Shown piece after piece: positions 7,615-15,547 of a stretch of 32,760 bases of DNA. This DNA comes from Deinococcus sp. (GTDB lineage Bacteria > Deinococcota > Deinococci > Deinococcales > Deinococcaceae): contig NZ_JAGLBG010000020.1 of the NCBI RefSeq assembly GCF_018260405.1, forward strand, positions 1-32,760, given 5' to 3'. A program made the translations under genes and the position numbers. Under the pieces are notes generated by a model that was given only the letters and a program-made list of their open reading frames with translations, did no database searches and had not been told where the DNA came from. The first letter of the stretch is position 1, and each line of letters starts with the position of its first letter.

Positions 7615-10491
7615 ATGCCAAATAGTGAACTGCTGGACGGCTTTTTGGAGGAAACCGCCGAGGTGATGAACGATCTGGAGACGGGCGTGGCCGAACTGTG
7701 TCGCGCAGCCTCCGGGAACACGGCGGGCCACGGCGAAACCATGGGCAGCATCAGCGTGCTGGCCCACCGCATAAGCGGCAGCTCGGCGCTGTACGGCTAC
7801 CCCCAGTTCTCGACCCTCGCGGGGCTGCTTGAGCGCCTGCTGGACTCACGCCCCGAACTGAGCGGGCAGACCGCCGAAGGCTTTCTGGCGCTGCTGGGCA
7901 CTGTGGTCACGACCCTGCGCAGCAGCTTGACGCGGCTTCAGCGTGGAGAAAACGACCGCTCTGTGGGACTGGAATTTACCCGCTTAGGCGGCAGTCAGCA
8001 GCTTCAGGCGCTGGTCAAGGCCGTGCCTGGCGCTTTCCGGCTGCGTGCGCCGCACCATATGCGGCGGGCACCGGAAGGTACTGGCGCGGCGCAGCAAGGC
8101 AGAGCGCGGCAAGACGGGGAGTTGGAAAGAGCCGCTAGTGGAGCGTCAGGCACGGCCCCTGGCAGCACCGAGGAACTTCTGCGCTCCTTCGCGCAGCAAA
8201 ATCCCGACATTTGGGAATACTTTGCGCCCGAGGTTCAGGAACATATGGGCACCCTGCGTGAGCAGCTCGGCCACCCGGAAGAGGCTGACACCAACGCCAT
8301 GTTCCGCGCCGCGCACACCATCAAGGGCAGCTCCTATATGGTCGGACTGGCGCCGCTGGGCGACTTTGCCCACAGGCTCGAAGACCTCCTGGGCGCAGTT
8401 CGTGAGGACGCGGTGGGCTTTACCCCCGAAGTCCGGCAGGCGATTACGCAGGGTCTGGACCTACTCGACGACATGCTGCTGGTCGCGGAAGGCAGCCCAG
8501 GCCAACTGACGGGCCGGGTAAGCGAACTTGGTACCCAGCTGCAACAACTCGCCACCGGGCAGGCGCTCCAGTCTCAGCCTCCCCAGATTCAGCCTGATGG
8601 CGTGGATGCTACGGCCACCGTCCGGCCCGAACAGGCCACGTCGAACACTAACATCCGTGTTCCGGTGCAGCGTCTTGATGCGCTGCTCGACCAGGTCTCG
8701 CAACTGGTGAGCAGCCGCTCCCGCCTGACCCGCGCCGTCGAGCAACTCAGCGAAATGCAGAGCGGCATGCAAGAAAGCCAGGCCCGGTTCCAGAAAACGG
8801 TGCGCGACTTTGAGGAGCGCTACCTGAACCCCGACATGCTGCGCGGCAAGGACGAGAATAACCCCTCTACGCTAGCGGGACAGGACGCGACGCAGCAATT
8901 TGACGAACTGGAATTCGACACCTACGACGATTTGAACATCCTGTCGCGCAGCATCACCGAGCTGAGCGCCGACTTCTCCGAAATGCGCCGCCGCCTGAGC
9001 GACAACGTAGCCCATCTGAACGAGGAGAACGAAACGCTGGGCAAGCTGATGCGTCAGCTGCGACTGGACCTGAACCAGACCAGCCGGGTGCCGTTCACGC
9101 AGGCCACGGCCCGTCTGCGGCGCTGGGCACGCGACCACGAGGGGCAATTTGACCTCACGGTAAGCGGCGACGACATCCTGATCGAAAGCACCATCGCGCA
9201 GCGTCTGGTCGATCCGCTGATGCACCTGATGACCAACGCTGTCCACCACGGCCTGGCCGCAAATAATCAGCGTCTGGAGCAGGGCAAACCAGCCAAGGGG
9301 CAGGTCTGGGTACAAGCCACAGAACAGGGCCACTTCCTGGAAATCACGGTGGCCGATGACGGGCAGGGTCTGAATCTGGAACAGGTGCGCGAAAAAGCCC
9401 TCGCCAAGGGTCTGCGCTCGGCGCAGGAACTGAGCAGCCTCAGTGACGCTGACGCTGCCCGCCTGATTCTGCTGCCCGGCCTAACCACCGCCGAACAGGT
9501 CGGTAACGTCGCTGGGCGCGGTGTGGGTATGGACGTGGTGGCGACCAGCGTACGCCAACTTGGCGGAGAACTGCTGATTCAGACCGAAGCCGGGGTGGGC
9601 ACCGCCTTTACCCTGCGCCTGCCAACCACCCAGCGCATCATGGACGTGCTTCAGGTTCAAGTGGCCGCCGAGCAGTGGGCCGCTTTGCCGATCAACTCGG
9701 TGCGCTCGCTGTACGACGCCCGCCCAGGCGAACTGATCAAAACGGCTGACGGCACCCGCATTATGATCGGCGGCCACTTGCTACCGGTGATCGATGTTTG
9801 CGAAATCTGGGGCTGGGAGGCTGCGGACGCCGAAAACGACCTGATTCACCTGGCGCTGATCAGCCACCTGAGCGGTGACCAGGCCGTGCGGGTCGGGCAG
9901 TTCGGACGCATCGAGGAAGTCAGTGTCACGCCGCCCGGAGCGCTCCTGAGTTACCTAGACTTCCTGTCGGGCCTCACAGTGAGCGGCTCGGGCGCGGTGC
10001 TTCCGGTGCTTGACCCAGCAGGTCTGTCCCGACTGTCCGAACGCCCAACCGCTTGGCTTAGCAAGCAGCAGGAGCGCCCGCAGGAACAGGCCAACCGCCG
10101 CCTGCTGCTGGTCGACGATTCCCTTAGCGTGCGCCGTCTGGTGGGCCGGATGCTCAGCGCGGCGGGGTATCAGGTCGTCACCGCTAGCGACGGTCAGGAG
10201 GCCTACGACCTGCTGCAACAGGATGCCCAGTTCGACGGCGTTATCACCGATCTTGAAATGCCGCGTATGAACGGTTACGAACTGCTGACTGCGCTGCGTA
10301 ATCGTCCAGCCACCGCCAGGCTGCCGATCATGATTATGACCACCCGCGCCGGGCAAAAACACCAGCATGTGGCGTTCCAGCTCGGGGCCAACGATTACTT
10401 TACCAAGCCTGTCAATGAACTGCTGCTCACGCGCCGCCTCGCCGCGCTGCTGGGCAGACAGGAAACCGTAAGTTCTCTCGGAGGAGACTAA
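7615..10491 (+). CDS. cheA: Hybrid chemosensory histidine kinase CheA-receiver (PilL/ChpA-like)
   Basis: A 958-residue kinase. The domains in order are: HPt-like domain 1 with H51 in AHRISGSSAL; HPt domain 2 with H234 in AHTIKGSSYM; a dimerisation and linker stretch; a GHKL ATPase with N box LMTNAVHHG (N541), G1 box DDGQGL (D581-G585) and G2 box GRGVGMDVV (634-642); a CheW-like domain (about 675-810); and a C-terminal receiver with D834-D835, phosphoacceptor D879 (TDLEMP) and K931 (TKP). This is the PilL/ChpA plan, reduced to two HPt domains. It should phosphorylate the receivers encoded beside it; its own receiver may act as a sink or relay. HPt 1 lacks the usual Lys after His (HRISGS, not HxIKGS). 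Start ATG 7615 follows an AAGGA ribosome site. The next gene begins 4 bases after its stop. Confidence 0.93.
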   Translation: MPNSELLDGFLEETAEVMNDLETGVAELCRAASGNTAGHGETMGSISVLAHRISGSSALYGYPQFSTLAGLLERLLDSRPELSGQTAEGFLALLGTVVTTLRSSLTRLQRGENDRSVGLEFTRLGGSQQLQALVKAVPGAFRLRAPHHMRRAPEGTGAAQQGRARQDGELERAASGASGTAPGSTEELLRSFAQQNPDIWEYFAPEVQEHMGTLREQLGHPEEADTNAMFRAAHTIKGSSYMVGLAPLGDFAHRLEDLLGAVREDAVGFTPEVRQAITQGLDLLDDMLLVAEGSPGQLTGRVSELGTQLQQLATGQALQSQPPQIQPDGVDATATVRPEQATSNTNIRVPVQRLDALLDQVSQLVSSRSRLTRAVEQLSEMQSGMQESQARFQKTVRDFEERYLNPDMLRGKDENNPSTLAGQDATQQFDELEFDTYDDLNILSRSITELSADFSEMRRRLSDNVAHLNEENETLGKLMRQLRLDLNQTSRVPFTQATARLRRWARDHEGQFDLTVSGDDILIESTIAQRLVDPLMHLMTNAVHHGLAANNQRLEQGKPAKGQVWVQATEQGHFLEITVADDGQGLNLEQVREKALAKGLRSAQELSSLSDADAARLILLPGLTTAEQVGNVAGRGVGMDVVATSVRQLGGELLIQTEAGVGTAFTLRLPTTQRIMDVLQVQVAAEQWAALPINSVRSLYDARPGELIKTADGTRIMIGGHLLPVIDVCEIWGWEAADAENDLIHLALISHLSGDQAVRVGQFGRIEEVSVTPPGALLSYLDFLSGLTVSGSGAVLPVLDPAGLSRLSERPTAWLSKQQERPQEQANRRLLLVDDSLSVRRLVGRMLSAAGYQVVTASDGQEAYDLLQQDAQFDGVITDLEMPRMNGYELLTALRNRPATARLPIMIMTTRAGQKHQHVAFQLGANDYFTKPVNELLLTRRLAALLGRQETVSSLGGD

Positions 10492-10495
10492 AGCT

Positions 10496-11251
10496 ATGAA
10501 GCCTATCCTCACCATTCTCCGTGATCCCTCACGCGCAGAAGCCTATGACTGCATGATCCGCAGTGCGGGGGTCAAGATGGTTCAGGCAGAGAGCGCACTA
10601 CACGCGCTGACCCAGCTGGAGCGTACAGAGGTCAGCGCCATTATCTGTGAAACCGATATGGGCGAAATGTGTGGCGTAGAGTTTAGCAGTGTGGTTCACT
10701 CGGAAGACAAGACTAGCAGCGTACCCGTGTTCGTGCTGCCCGACTTTCAGGCCCTGATCAAGCAGTCTGGCCTAAGCACTCCGGCCCCCACCGGCCCCGA
10801 GGTGCTGCGCCAGGCTCTACAGATTAGCGGCGTAGCGCCCGACCTGTTGCCCGTGCCTATGAACGGCAACCTGCCCGCGCAACTGCAGGGCGACCTCGAA
10901 CAGTTTCAACTAAGTGATCTGCTGGGCTGGGTCGCCGAAATGCACTTCGACGGTCACTGGTTGCTGCGGGTCGAGGACGACGCCGGAGGCGGACGCTCGG
11001 CGCATCTGGTCATGTCCCGTGGCAACGTGATCTATGCCGAGTACGGCAGGTTGGTCGGCAAGGCGTCGCTATTTGCCCTGCTCCAGGCTATCGCCCTCTA
11101 TCCACGCACCACCTTTCGCTTCTACCGTTCCGAGCAGATTTCACACCTGCGTTCCAGCAACCTGCAACAAACCACCGCCAGACTGTTGATCGAACTGGCG
11201 GTCGATATAGACCACAGCAGTACCGGGCATTATCCAGCCAGTTCCAACTGA
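10496..11251 (+). CDS. Degenerate receiver fused to PATAN (DUF4388) domain
   Basis: A 251-residue protein. Residues 1-120 have receiver-like strand and helix order but lack the acidic pair (LRDPS at the first strand) and any conserved Lys-Pro; D54 in CETDMGEM sits at the phosphoacceptor place. Residues ~125-240 match the DUF4388/PATAN pattern: GNLPAQLQGDLEQFQLSDLLGW, then a strand-rich part with HLVMSRGNVIYAEYGRLVG and a helical end. PATAN response regulators in cyanobacteria bind the type IV pilus motor PilB to control movement; that role here is inference. The ribosome site (GGAGGAG) lies inside the end of cheA, so translation is coupled. The receiver half may be unable to be phosphorylated and could act as a docking surface. 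Confidence 0.72.
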   Translation: MKPILTILRDPSRAEAYDCMIRSAGVKMVQAESALHALTQLERTEVSAIICETDMGEMCGVEFSSVVHSEDKTSSVPVFVLPDFQALIKQSGLSTPAPTGPEVLRQALQISGVAPDLLPVPMNGNLPAQLQGDLEQFQLSDLLGWVAEMHFDGHWLLRVEDDAGGGRSAHLVMSRGNVIYAEYGRLVGKASLFALLQAIALYPRTTFRFYRSEQISHLRSSNLQQTTARLLIELAVDIDHSSTGHYPASSN

Positions 11252-11351
11252 CCCGGCGTTTTTGGCCCGACTCCTCCGCCCCCTCTTTGCCTGCCCTGCG
11301 CGATTTTTCTGTGCCGCAGACAGACCGCCTTCACAGGAGTAACTGCCTTTC

Positions 11352-12122
11352 ATGCCTAACATTCTTATTGTCGATGACAGCGTCAGCGTCCGTAAAGCGC
11401 TTGAAATTACCCTCCGCACTCACGCCATGGACAGTAAAAGTGTGGTGAGCGCCGAGGCGGCCCTGGAATTCCTGGACACGGACGAACACGCCCAGGCCCG
11501 CTGCGACCTGATGATGGTCGACGTGATCATGCCCGGCATGAGCGGAATTGAACTGTGCCGCCAGATCAAGGCCAACCCGCATTATGCCGACCTGCCTGTT
11601 ATTCTGATGAGCGGCAATGTAGATGATGAAATCCGTTTGCAGGCCCGTGAAGCAGGGGCCGACGGCGTACTGCGTAAACCGTTCAAGGCTGACCAACTCA
11701 TTCCGATGGTGCAGGCTGCACTCACCGAGCACCCGCAGGCTAAGGTCGTTTCATTGCCAGACGGCGCAACTGAACTGTCGGACGCAGAACAGACCGCTCT
11801 GTTCGACCAGGGCGACCTCCAGGCCCTCACCGAAACCCTCCAGCAGTACGAGGATCATCCGCGGGTGCGCGACGTGGTCATTCTTGATCGCCAGGGCCAG
11901 CCGATCAAACAGACCGGTAACCTGCTGCCCGAAAATATTCAACTGTTCGCCCGGTTTTTTACCAACACGGCGGGCGTGCTGGGCAAGCAGATGCTTAACG
12001 AGGACATTCAAGAGGTCAGCATCCGCTACGGCGTTCACGAAATGGTCATCCATAACCTGCCCTCGCACTTTCTGGTCGTGCTGATGGGCGAGGACGGCTC
12101 GGCAAAGGCCCTGCAAGCCTGA
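11352..12122 (+). CDS. Response regulator with Roadblock/LC7-like output domain
   Basis: A 256-residue two-domain protein. Residues 1-125 form a complete receiver: D8-D9, phosphoacceptor D57 (MVDVIMPGMSG), S87 and K109-P110 (RKPF). After a short linker, residues ~137-256 fit the Roadblock/LC7 pattern: a helix (LTETLQQYEDHP), then VRDVVILDRQGQPIKQ, a long helix with LLPENIQLFARFFTNTAGVLG, and closing strands with SIRYGVHEMVIHNLPSHFLVVLMG. Roadblock proteins such as MglB control Ras-like GTPases (MglA) that set cell polarity and pilus location. A phosphorylated receiver driving a Roadblock domain would link the kinase to such a GTPase. It ends the plus-strand cluster. The Roadblock call is by pattern only and needs a profile or structure test. 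Confidence 0.72.
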   Translation: MPNILIVDDSVSVRKALEITLRTHAMDSKSVVSAEAALEFLDTDEHAQARCDLMMVDVIMPGMSGIELCRQIKANPHYADLPVILMSGNVDDEIRLQAREAGADGVLRKPFKADQLIPMVQAALTEHPQAKVVSLPDGATELSDAEQTALFDQGDLQALTETLQQYEDHPRVRDVVILDRQGQPIKQTGNLLPENIQLFARFFTNTAGVLGKQMLNEDIQEVSIRYGVHEMVIHNLPSHFLVVLMGEDGSAKALQA

Positions 12123-12144
12123 ATCTGGAACAGGAAAACGGGAA

Positions 12145-12174
12145 CAGCCGGAGCGTACATTGATGCTCCGGCTG
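12145..12174 (+). terminator. Hairpin after the chemosensory cluster
   Basis: A 10-base perfect stem (12145-12154 with 12165-12174, arm CAGCCGGAGC) and 10-base loop, 23 bases after the stop of the last cluster gene. There is no T run, so the terminator call rests on position and stem strength. The next gene (ending at 12274) converges on it. Confidence 0.6.
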
Positions 12175-12273
12175 AAATACTAGGGCCATAAGGCAGTCAA
12201 AACGACGTGTAGGGCAGGTGAATTTTTAGCTGCCCACGTCACTTCTTAGCACGTAAATCCGTAGTACCCGTGT

Positions 12274-12723
12274 TCAGGCACTCCGGCGAAACAGTCGCCA
12301 GAACCAGTCGAACATGGACCGCTTTTTCTGAGGGGCGGCAGGTGGCGTGGGGGACTGTAGGGCAGCAGCGGGTGTAGAGGCAGCGCCTTCTTCAGCAGGA
12401 AGAGTAGAACTGGCTCTGTCAGACGTAGCCGCTTCGGTGACTTCCTCCGTTACCACGGCAGGCTGTGGAGGGGCTTCCAGTTCCGAGAGCAGTTCGCGTG
12501 GCAAAGCCGCGACGCGCAGGATTTCCGACGACACCCGTGAGCGCTTAAGAATAGCCTGGCGCACCTGATCGTCTTCATCTTGGGCAAGGTGCATCAGCGC
12601 CGTATCCGGGGTCGATGGGTTCTGGGCCACCAGCAGGCGGACCACTTCACTGGGCGAGGTTGAGAGCATCGCCAGCACTTCCGGTCGTGTATTCGGGTCT
12701 TTGGCCCAGTCTTCATTCGCCAT
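12274..12723 (-). CDS. Small leucine-rich-repeat-variant (LRV)-like protein with Pro/Ala-rich tail
   Basis: A 149-residue protein of unknown function. Residues ~10-75 hold about two to three helical repeats of ~24 residues: RPEVLAMLSTSPSEVVRLLVAQNP, then TPDTALMHLAQDEDDQVRQAILKR. This spacing is like LRV or HEAT-like repeats that make protein-binding surfaces. A flexible stretch rich in Pro, Ala, Thr and Glu follows, and the end is basic and aromatic (KKRSMFDWFWRLFRRSA), which could be a membrane-surface or partner-binding helix. ATG 12723 is chosen over one at 12768 for its AAGGAG ribosome site. It faces the chemosensory cluster but is on the other strand, so a shared role is only a guess. 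An 11-base palindrome GGATATTATCC lies just upstream at 12741. Confidence 0.6.
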   Translation of the reverse strand: MANEDWAKDPNTRPEVLAMLSTSPSEVVRLLVAQNPSTPDTALMHLAQDEDDQVRQAILKRSRVSSEILRVAALPRELLSELEAPPQPAVVTEEVTEAATSDRASSTLPAEEGAASTPAAALQSPTPPAAPQKKRSMFDWFWRLFRRSA

Positions 12724-12888
12724 GAGAAATACTCCTTGATGGATATTATCCTCTTTAGTTTGGCACACGACTCTTACGGGCCATTTCCTCTAAATGAGAT
12801 TAGAGCATTAACCCCCTTGTGGGCTTCTTTCCTGAAAAGCTTCTCAAGTTCCGCAGGGGCATAACTCCTTAACGGCGGCGGCGGACGT

Positions 12889-14427
12889 TCAGGGCAGTGT
12901 CAGTTCCGGGGCAACGGTCACTACGCCGTCATTAAGCGCCAGGGGGCGGGCCAGGGAAGCCGCCGCCTGCCCGGCGCTAACCTTCACCCTGGGAACGGCA
13001 ATCCACATAAAGCCGTAGCGCCCGCTGCCGTCGGTCACGGTTCGGGCCAGCTCACGGCCCGTATCCGCGTCGGTCAGGACGATCACCTGGTTGCCGGGCG
13101 GCGTGCCGTTCGTGCGGACGTGCCCGCTGAGCGCCCGAAAACCCCGCATGTCTGGCCCCGGCCAGGGCGCGGGGTGCTCGAAAGGCATGGTGCGGTCGGT
13201 GAGCTTTGCCGTGAGTTCAGGCCGCACCTCGGCCCCGCTGCGCCGACTGGCGTACACCTCGCGGTCGGGGGTGCGGTAGGAATACATGGCCCAGCCGCTG
13301 ACCCCGGCACGGAGCGCCCGCCGCGCCTGACTGACGCTGCTGTTCTGGTCGTTGAGGTAAAGCGCTGTGCCGCTGACCTGCGCCGTATGCGGGTAATTTC
13401 TGAGGAGTCCGGCGGCAAAACGGGCCCAGTCGTCGTGATAGCGGGCCTGCTGCGGCGTGCTGTCGCGCTTGTAGTTCATCATCACGTTCACGTCGAGGTA
13501 GCCGTCTTGCACCCAGGTTAGCCAGTCCTGGCCCACTTCGGCGGGCGGACGGGTCGCGGCGAAACTGGCCTCGTCGGTCGGGGCCGCTCCGTAGGTGATG
13601 GTCGCGGCGTTCACGCTGACCGTTGGGCGCACCGCCTTGAGCGCCAGCGCCGTTTCACGCACCAGATTGGTGACCTGCTGGCGCCGCCACGCGCCCCAGG
13701 CCGGGTCGGCGGGGTCAGGCGTGCCGGTGGCCCCGGTTTCGGCGCGGTAACGCTCCAGCGCCGTGGGGTTGTAGCCCCACAGCAGCGCACCGGGCAGGCT
13801 GCCGTCGGGGTAGCGCACCCGGTCAAACTGCACGCCGTCTACGTCATAGTTTTTGACCACCGACACGTACATGTTCCTGATGTACTCGGCAGCGTCGGGA
13901 TGCCCCGGATCAAGGACCCAGTCGTTCCCGGCTTTCTGGGCGCCGCCTTGCTGCTGCGTTAGCCAGTTGTCGCGGCCCTGCGCTGCGGGACCATGCAGGT
14001 TGAAGGCGTGCTGCGGGCTGCTAGGCGGCGCTGGGCTGTTCCATAGCGCCGTGGTGATGATCCAGGCGTCCACCGCGATTCCAGCGGCGTGTGCCTTATT
14101 AAGCAGGTCGTCCAGCGGGTCGAAGCCGGGCGGCACAGCGGGATCGTCGGTGCGCGGCATGGCGGCGCGGTTACAGTAGCAGTCGCCCCGGCGACCCACC
14201 TGCGCGAACAGCACGTTTACATTGAGCTTTTTGGCGTCCAAAACAAGCTGGTCGATCTCGGCGGGCGTTTTGAAACCTGGGCCGAAAGCGTCCACCCACA
14301 GGCCGCGTAGCTGGGGAGGCTGCGCGGGGCGGCCCAGGGTCAGGTGGCCTGGGGTACAGCCCATCAGTCCCGGCCACAGCAACGCAGCCACTACCATGCG
14401 CAAACGGTTCATCTTGCCCGACATCAT
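12889..14427 (-). CDS. GHL10-family (YddW/YngK-like) glycoside hydrolase-like lipoprotein
   Basis: A ~512-residue protein of the glycosyl-hydrolase-like 10 family, thought to act on cell-wall or other glycans outside the cytoplasmic membrane. Its N-terminus has basic residues, a hydrophobic stretch and a lipobox LMGC, so it is likely a lipoprotein. Family marks are LRGLWVDAFGPGF, NVNVLFAQVGRRGD, GFDPLDDLLNKAHAAGI, VVKNYDVDGVQFDRVRYP and VSVNAATITYG. The last ~85 residues look like a carboxypeptidase-regulatory-type beta domain (HVRTNGTPPGNQVIVLTD). The ATG at 14427 overlaps the namZ stop as ATGA; ATG 14412 (MNRLRM) is an alternative start. It is the last gene of the ABC-namZ operon. The enzyme activity of this family is not well established. 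Confidence 0.78.
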   Translation of the reverse strand: MMSGKMNRLRMVVAALLWPGLMGCTPGHLTLGRPAQPPQLRGLWVDAFGPGFKTPAEIDQLVLDAKKLNVNVLFAQVGRRGDCYCNRAAMPRTDDPAVPPGFDPLDDLLNKAHAAGIAVDAWIITTALWNSPAPPSSPQHAFNLHGPAAQGRDNWLTQQQGGAQKAGNDWVLDPGHPDAAEYIRNMYVSVVKNYDVDGVQFDRVRYPDGSLPGALLWGYNPTALERYRAETGATGTPDPADPAWGAWRRQQVTNLVRETALALKAVRPTVSVNAATITYGAAPTDEASFAATRPPAEVGQDWLTWVQDGYLDVNVMMNYKRDSTPQQARYHDDWARFAAGLLRNYPHTAQVSGTALYLNDQNSSVSQARRALRAGVSGWAMYSYRTPDREVYASRRSGAEVRPELTAKLTDRTMPFEHPAPWPGPDMRGFRALSGHVRTNGTPPGNQVIVLTDADTGRELARTVTDGSGRYGFMWIAVPRVKVSAGQAAASLARPLALNDGVVTVAPELTLP

Positions 14428-15542
14428 AGGTGAGGATAGAGGTGGTATGCGGCCAAAGCCTGCGCCTGGGCCTCGCCCCGCGCCTGCCACTCGCGCAGGG
14501 CCGCCAGCGCCAGCTCGGGCGTGTGCGGCACCGTGTCGGCAGGCACACCCAGCAGCTTTTGCAGCCAGTCGGCGTTACGGGTAGCCCCCAGTTCCTCCAG
14601 CGCCGTGAACAGCGCCAGCCCCAGCGGCAGCGAGTCACGCAGCTCAGCGCCCGTTTCGTGTAGTTGCACGCCCGCGCAGCGCTGCCCAGCGTGCTTGCTG
14701 GTCGCCGGGGTAAAGAAGGCGGGCCGCGCCGTTACGCCCAGCTTCAGCGCATTGAGCCGGGCGGCGAGGCGCAGCGCGTCTAGCCCCGGTGCCCCGAACA
14801 GGCGAAAGGGCAGGGCAGTGCCGCGTCCCTCACTGGCGTCGAGCGCTTCGGTCAGACAGGCACCGGGGTAAAAGCGCAGGCTTGGCAAGTCGGGCAGGTT
14901 CGGGCTGGGCGGCACCCAGGGGCGAGCCTGCGGCCAGCCGTCCGGGTGATCCGTCCGAATGACCTCCACCGGCACGCCTTCCTCAGCGGCCAGCACGCGG
15001 GCTACCTCCCCGATGGTCAGGCCGTGACGCGCGGGCAGCGCCGCAGTCACCCCCACGAACGAGCGGAACTCCGGCGCGAGCGGCGGCCCCTCGACCCGGA
15101 AGCCGAGCGGATTGGGGCGGTCCAGTACGACCACCCGTAACGGCAGCGTCCGCGCCGCCCGCAAAACGTCTCTGACGGTGCTGATGTAGGTGTAATACCG
15201 CACGCCGACGTCCTGAAGGTCTATGAGCAGCGTGTCGAGGCCTGCGAGCCGCGCCGCCGTTTCCTCCTCGCTCAGGTGGTACAGCCCCGACGCGGGAAGG
15301 CCGCTGGCGACGTCCAGCGCGACTTCGGGGGCCTCGCCGGGGGCGCCGCTGCCGTCAACGCCGTGTTCCGGGCCGTACAGGCGCAGCAGCGCAATCCCCG
15401 CCCGTGACAGGGCCACGGCTGCCGGGGTCAGGTCAAGGGTCACGCCGCCCGGGTGGGTCAGCAGTCCGGTCTGGCCCCAGCCCGCCGCCAGCGCGGGGTC
15501 GGCCAGCAGGCGCTCCAGGCCGATCAGACCCTCACTTGGCAT
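14424..15542 (-). CDS. namZ: NamZ-like exo-beta-N-acetylmuramidase (DUF1343)
   Basis: A 372-residue DUF1343 protein. Family members such as Bacillus subtilis NamZ release N-acetylmuramic acid from the non-reducing end of cell-wall sugar chains. Signature parts are GLLTHPGG (26-33), YGPEHG (56-61), LIDLQDVGVRYYTYISTV, VLDRPNPLG, ARHGLTIGEVA and PSPNLPDLPSLRFYPG. Start ATG 15542 has GAGAAG eight bases upstream; a GTG at 15551 would overlap the upstream gene. There is no signal peptide or lipobox, so this copy looks cytoplasmic, unlike secreted forms. It lies directly after the solute-binding gene and overlaps the GHL10 gene by 4 bases. This context suggests cleavage of imported MurNAc-containing fragments. 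Confidence 0.85.
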   Translation of the reverse strand: MPSEGLIGLERLLADPALAAGWGQTGLLTHPGGVTLDLTPAAVALSRAGIALLRLYGPEHGVDGSGAPGEAPEVALDVASGLPASGLYHLSEEETAARLAGLDTLLIDLQDVGVRYYTYISTVRDVLRAARTLPLRVVVLDRPNPLGFRVEGPPLAPEFRSFVGVTAALPARHGLTIGEVARVLAAEEGVPVEVIRTDHPDGWPQARPWVPPSPNLPDLPSLRFYPGACLTEALDASEGRGTALPFRLFGAPGLDALRLAARLNALKLGVTARPAFFTPATSKHAGQRCAGVQLHETGAELRDSLPLGLALFTALEELGATRNADWLQKLLGVPADTVPHTPELALAALREWQARGEAQAQALAAYHLYPHL

Positions 15543-15547
15543 ACGCT

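Noticed and set aside
12788..12805. CTCTAA/TTAGAG hairpin as terminator of the GHL10 gene
   Set aside because: The stem is only 6 bases and AT-rich, with no T run; too weak to list as a terminator.
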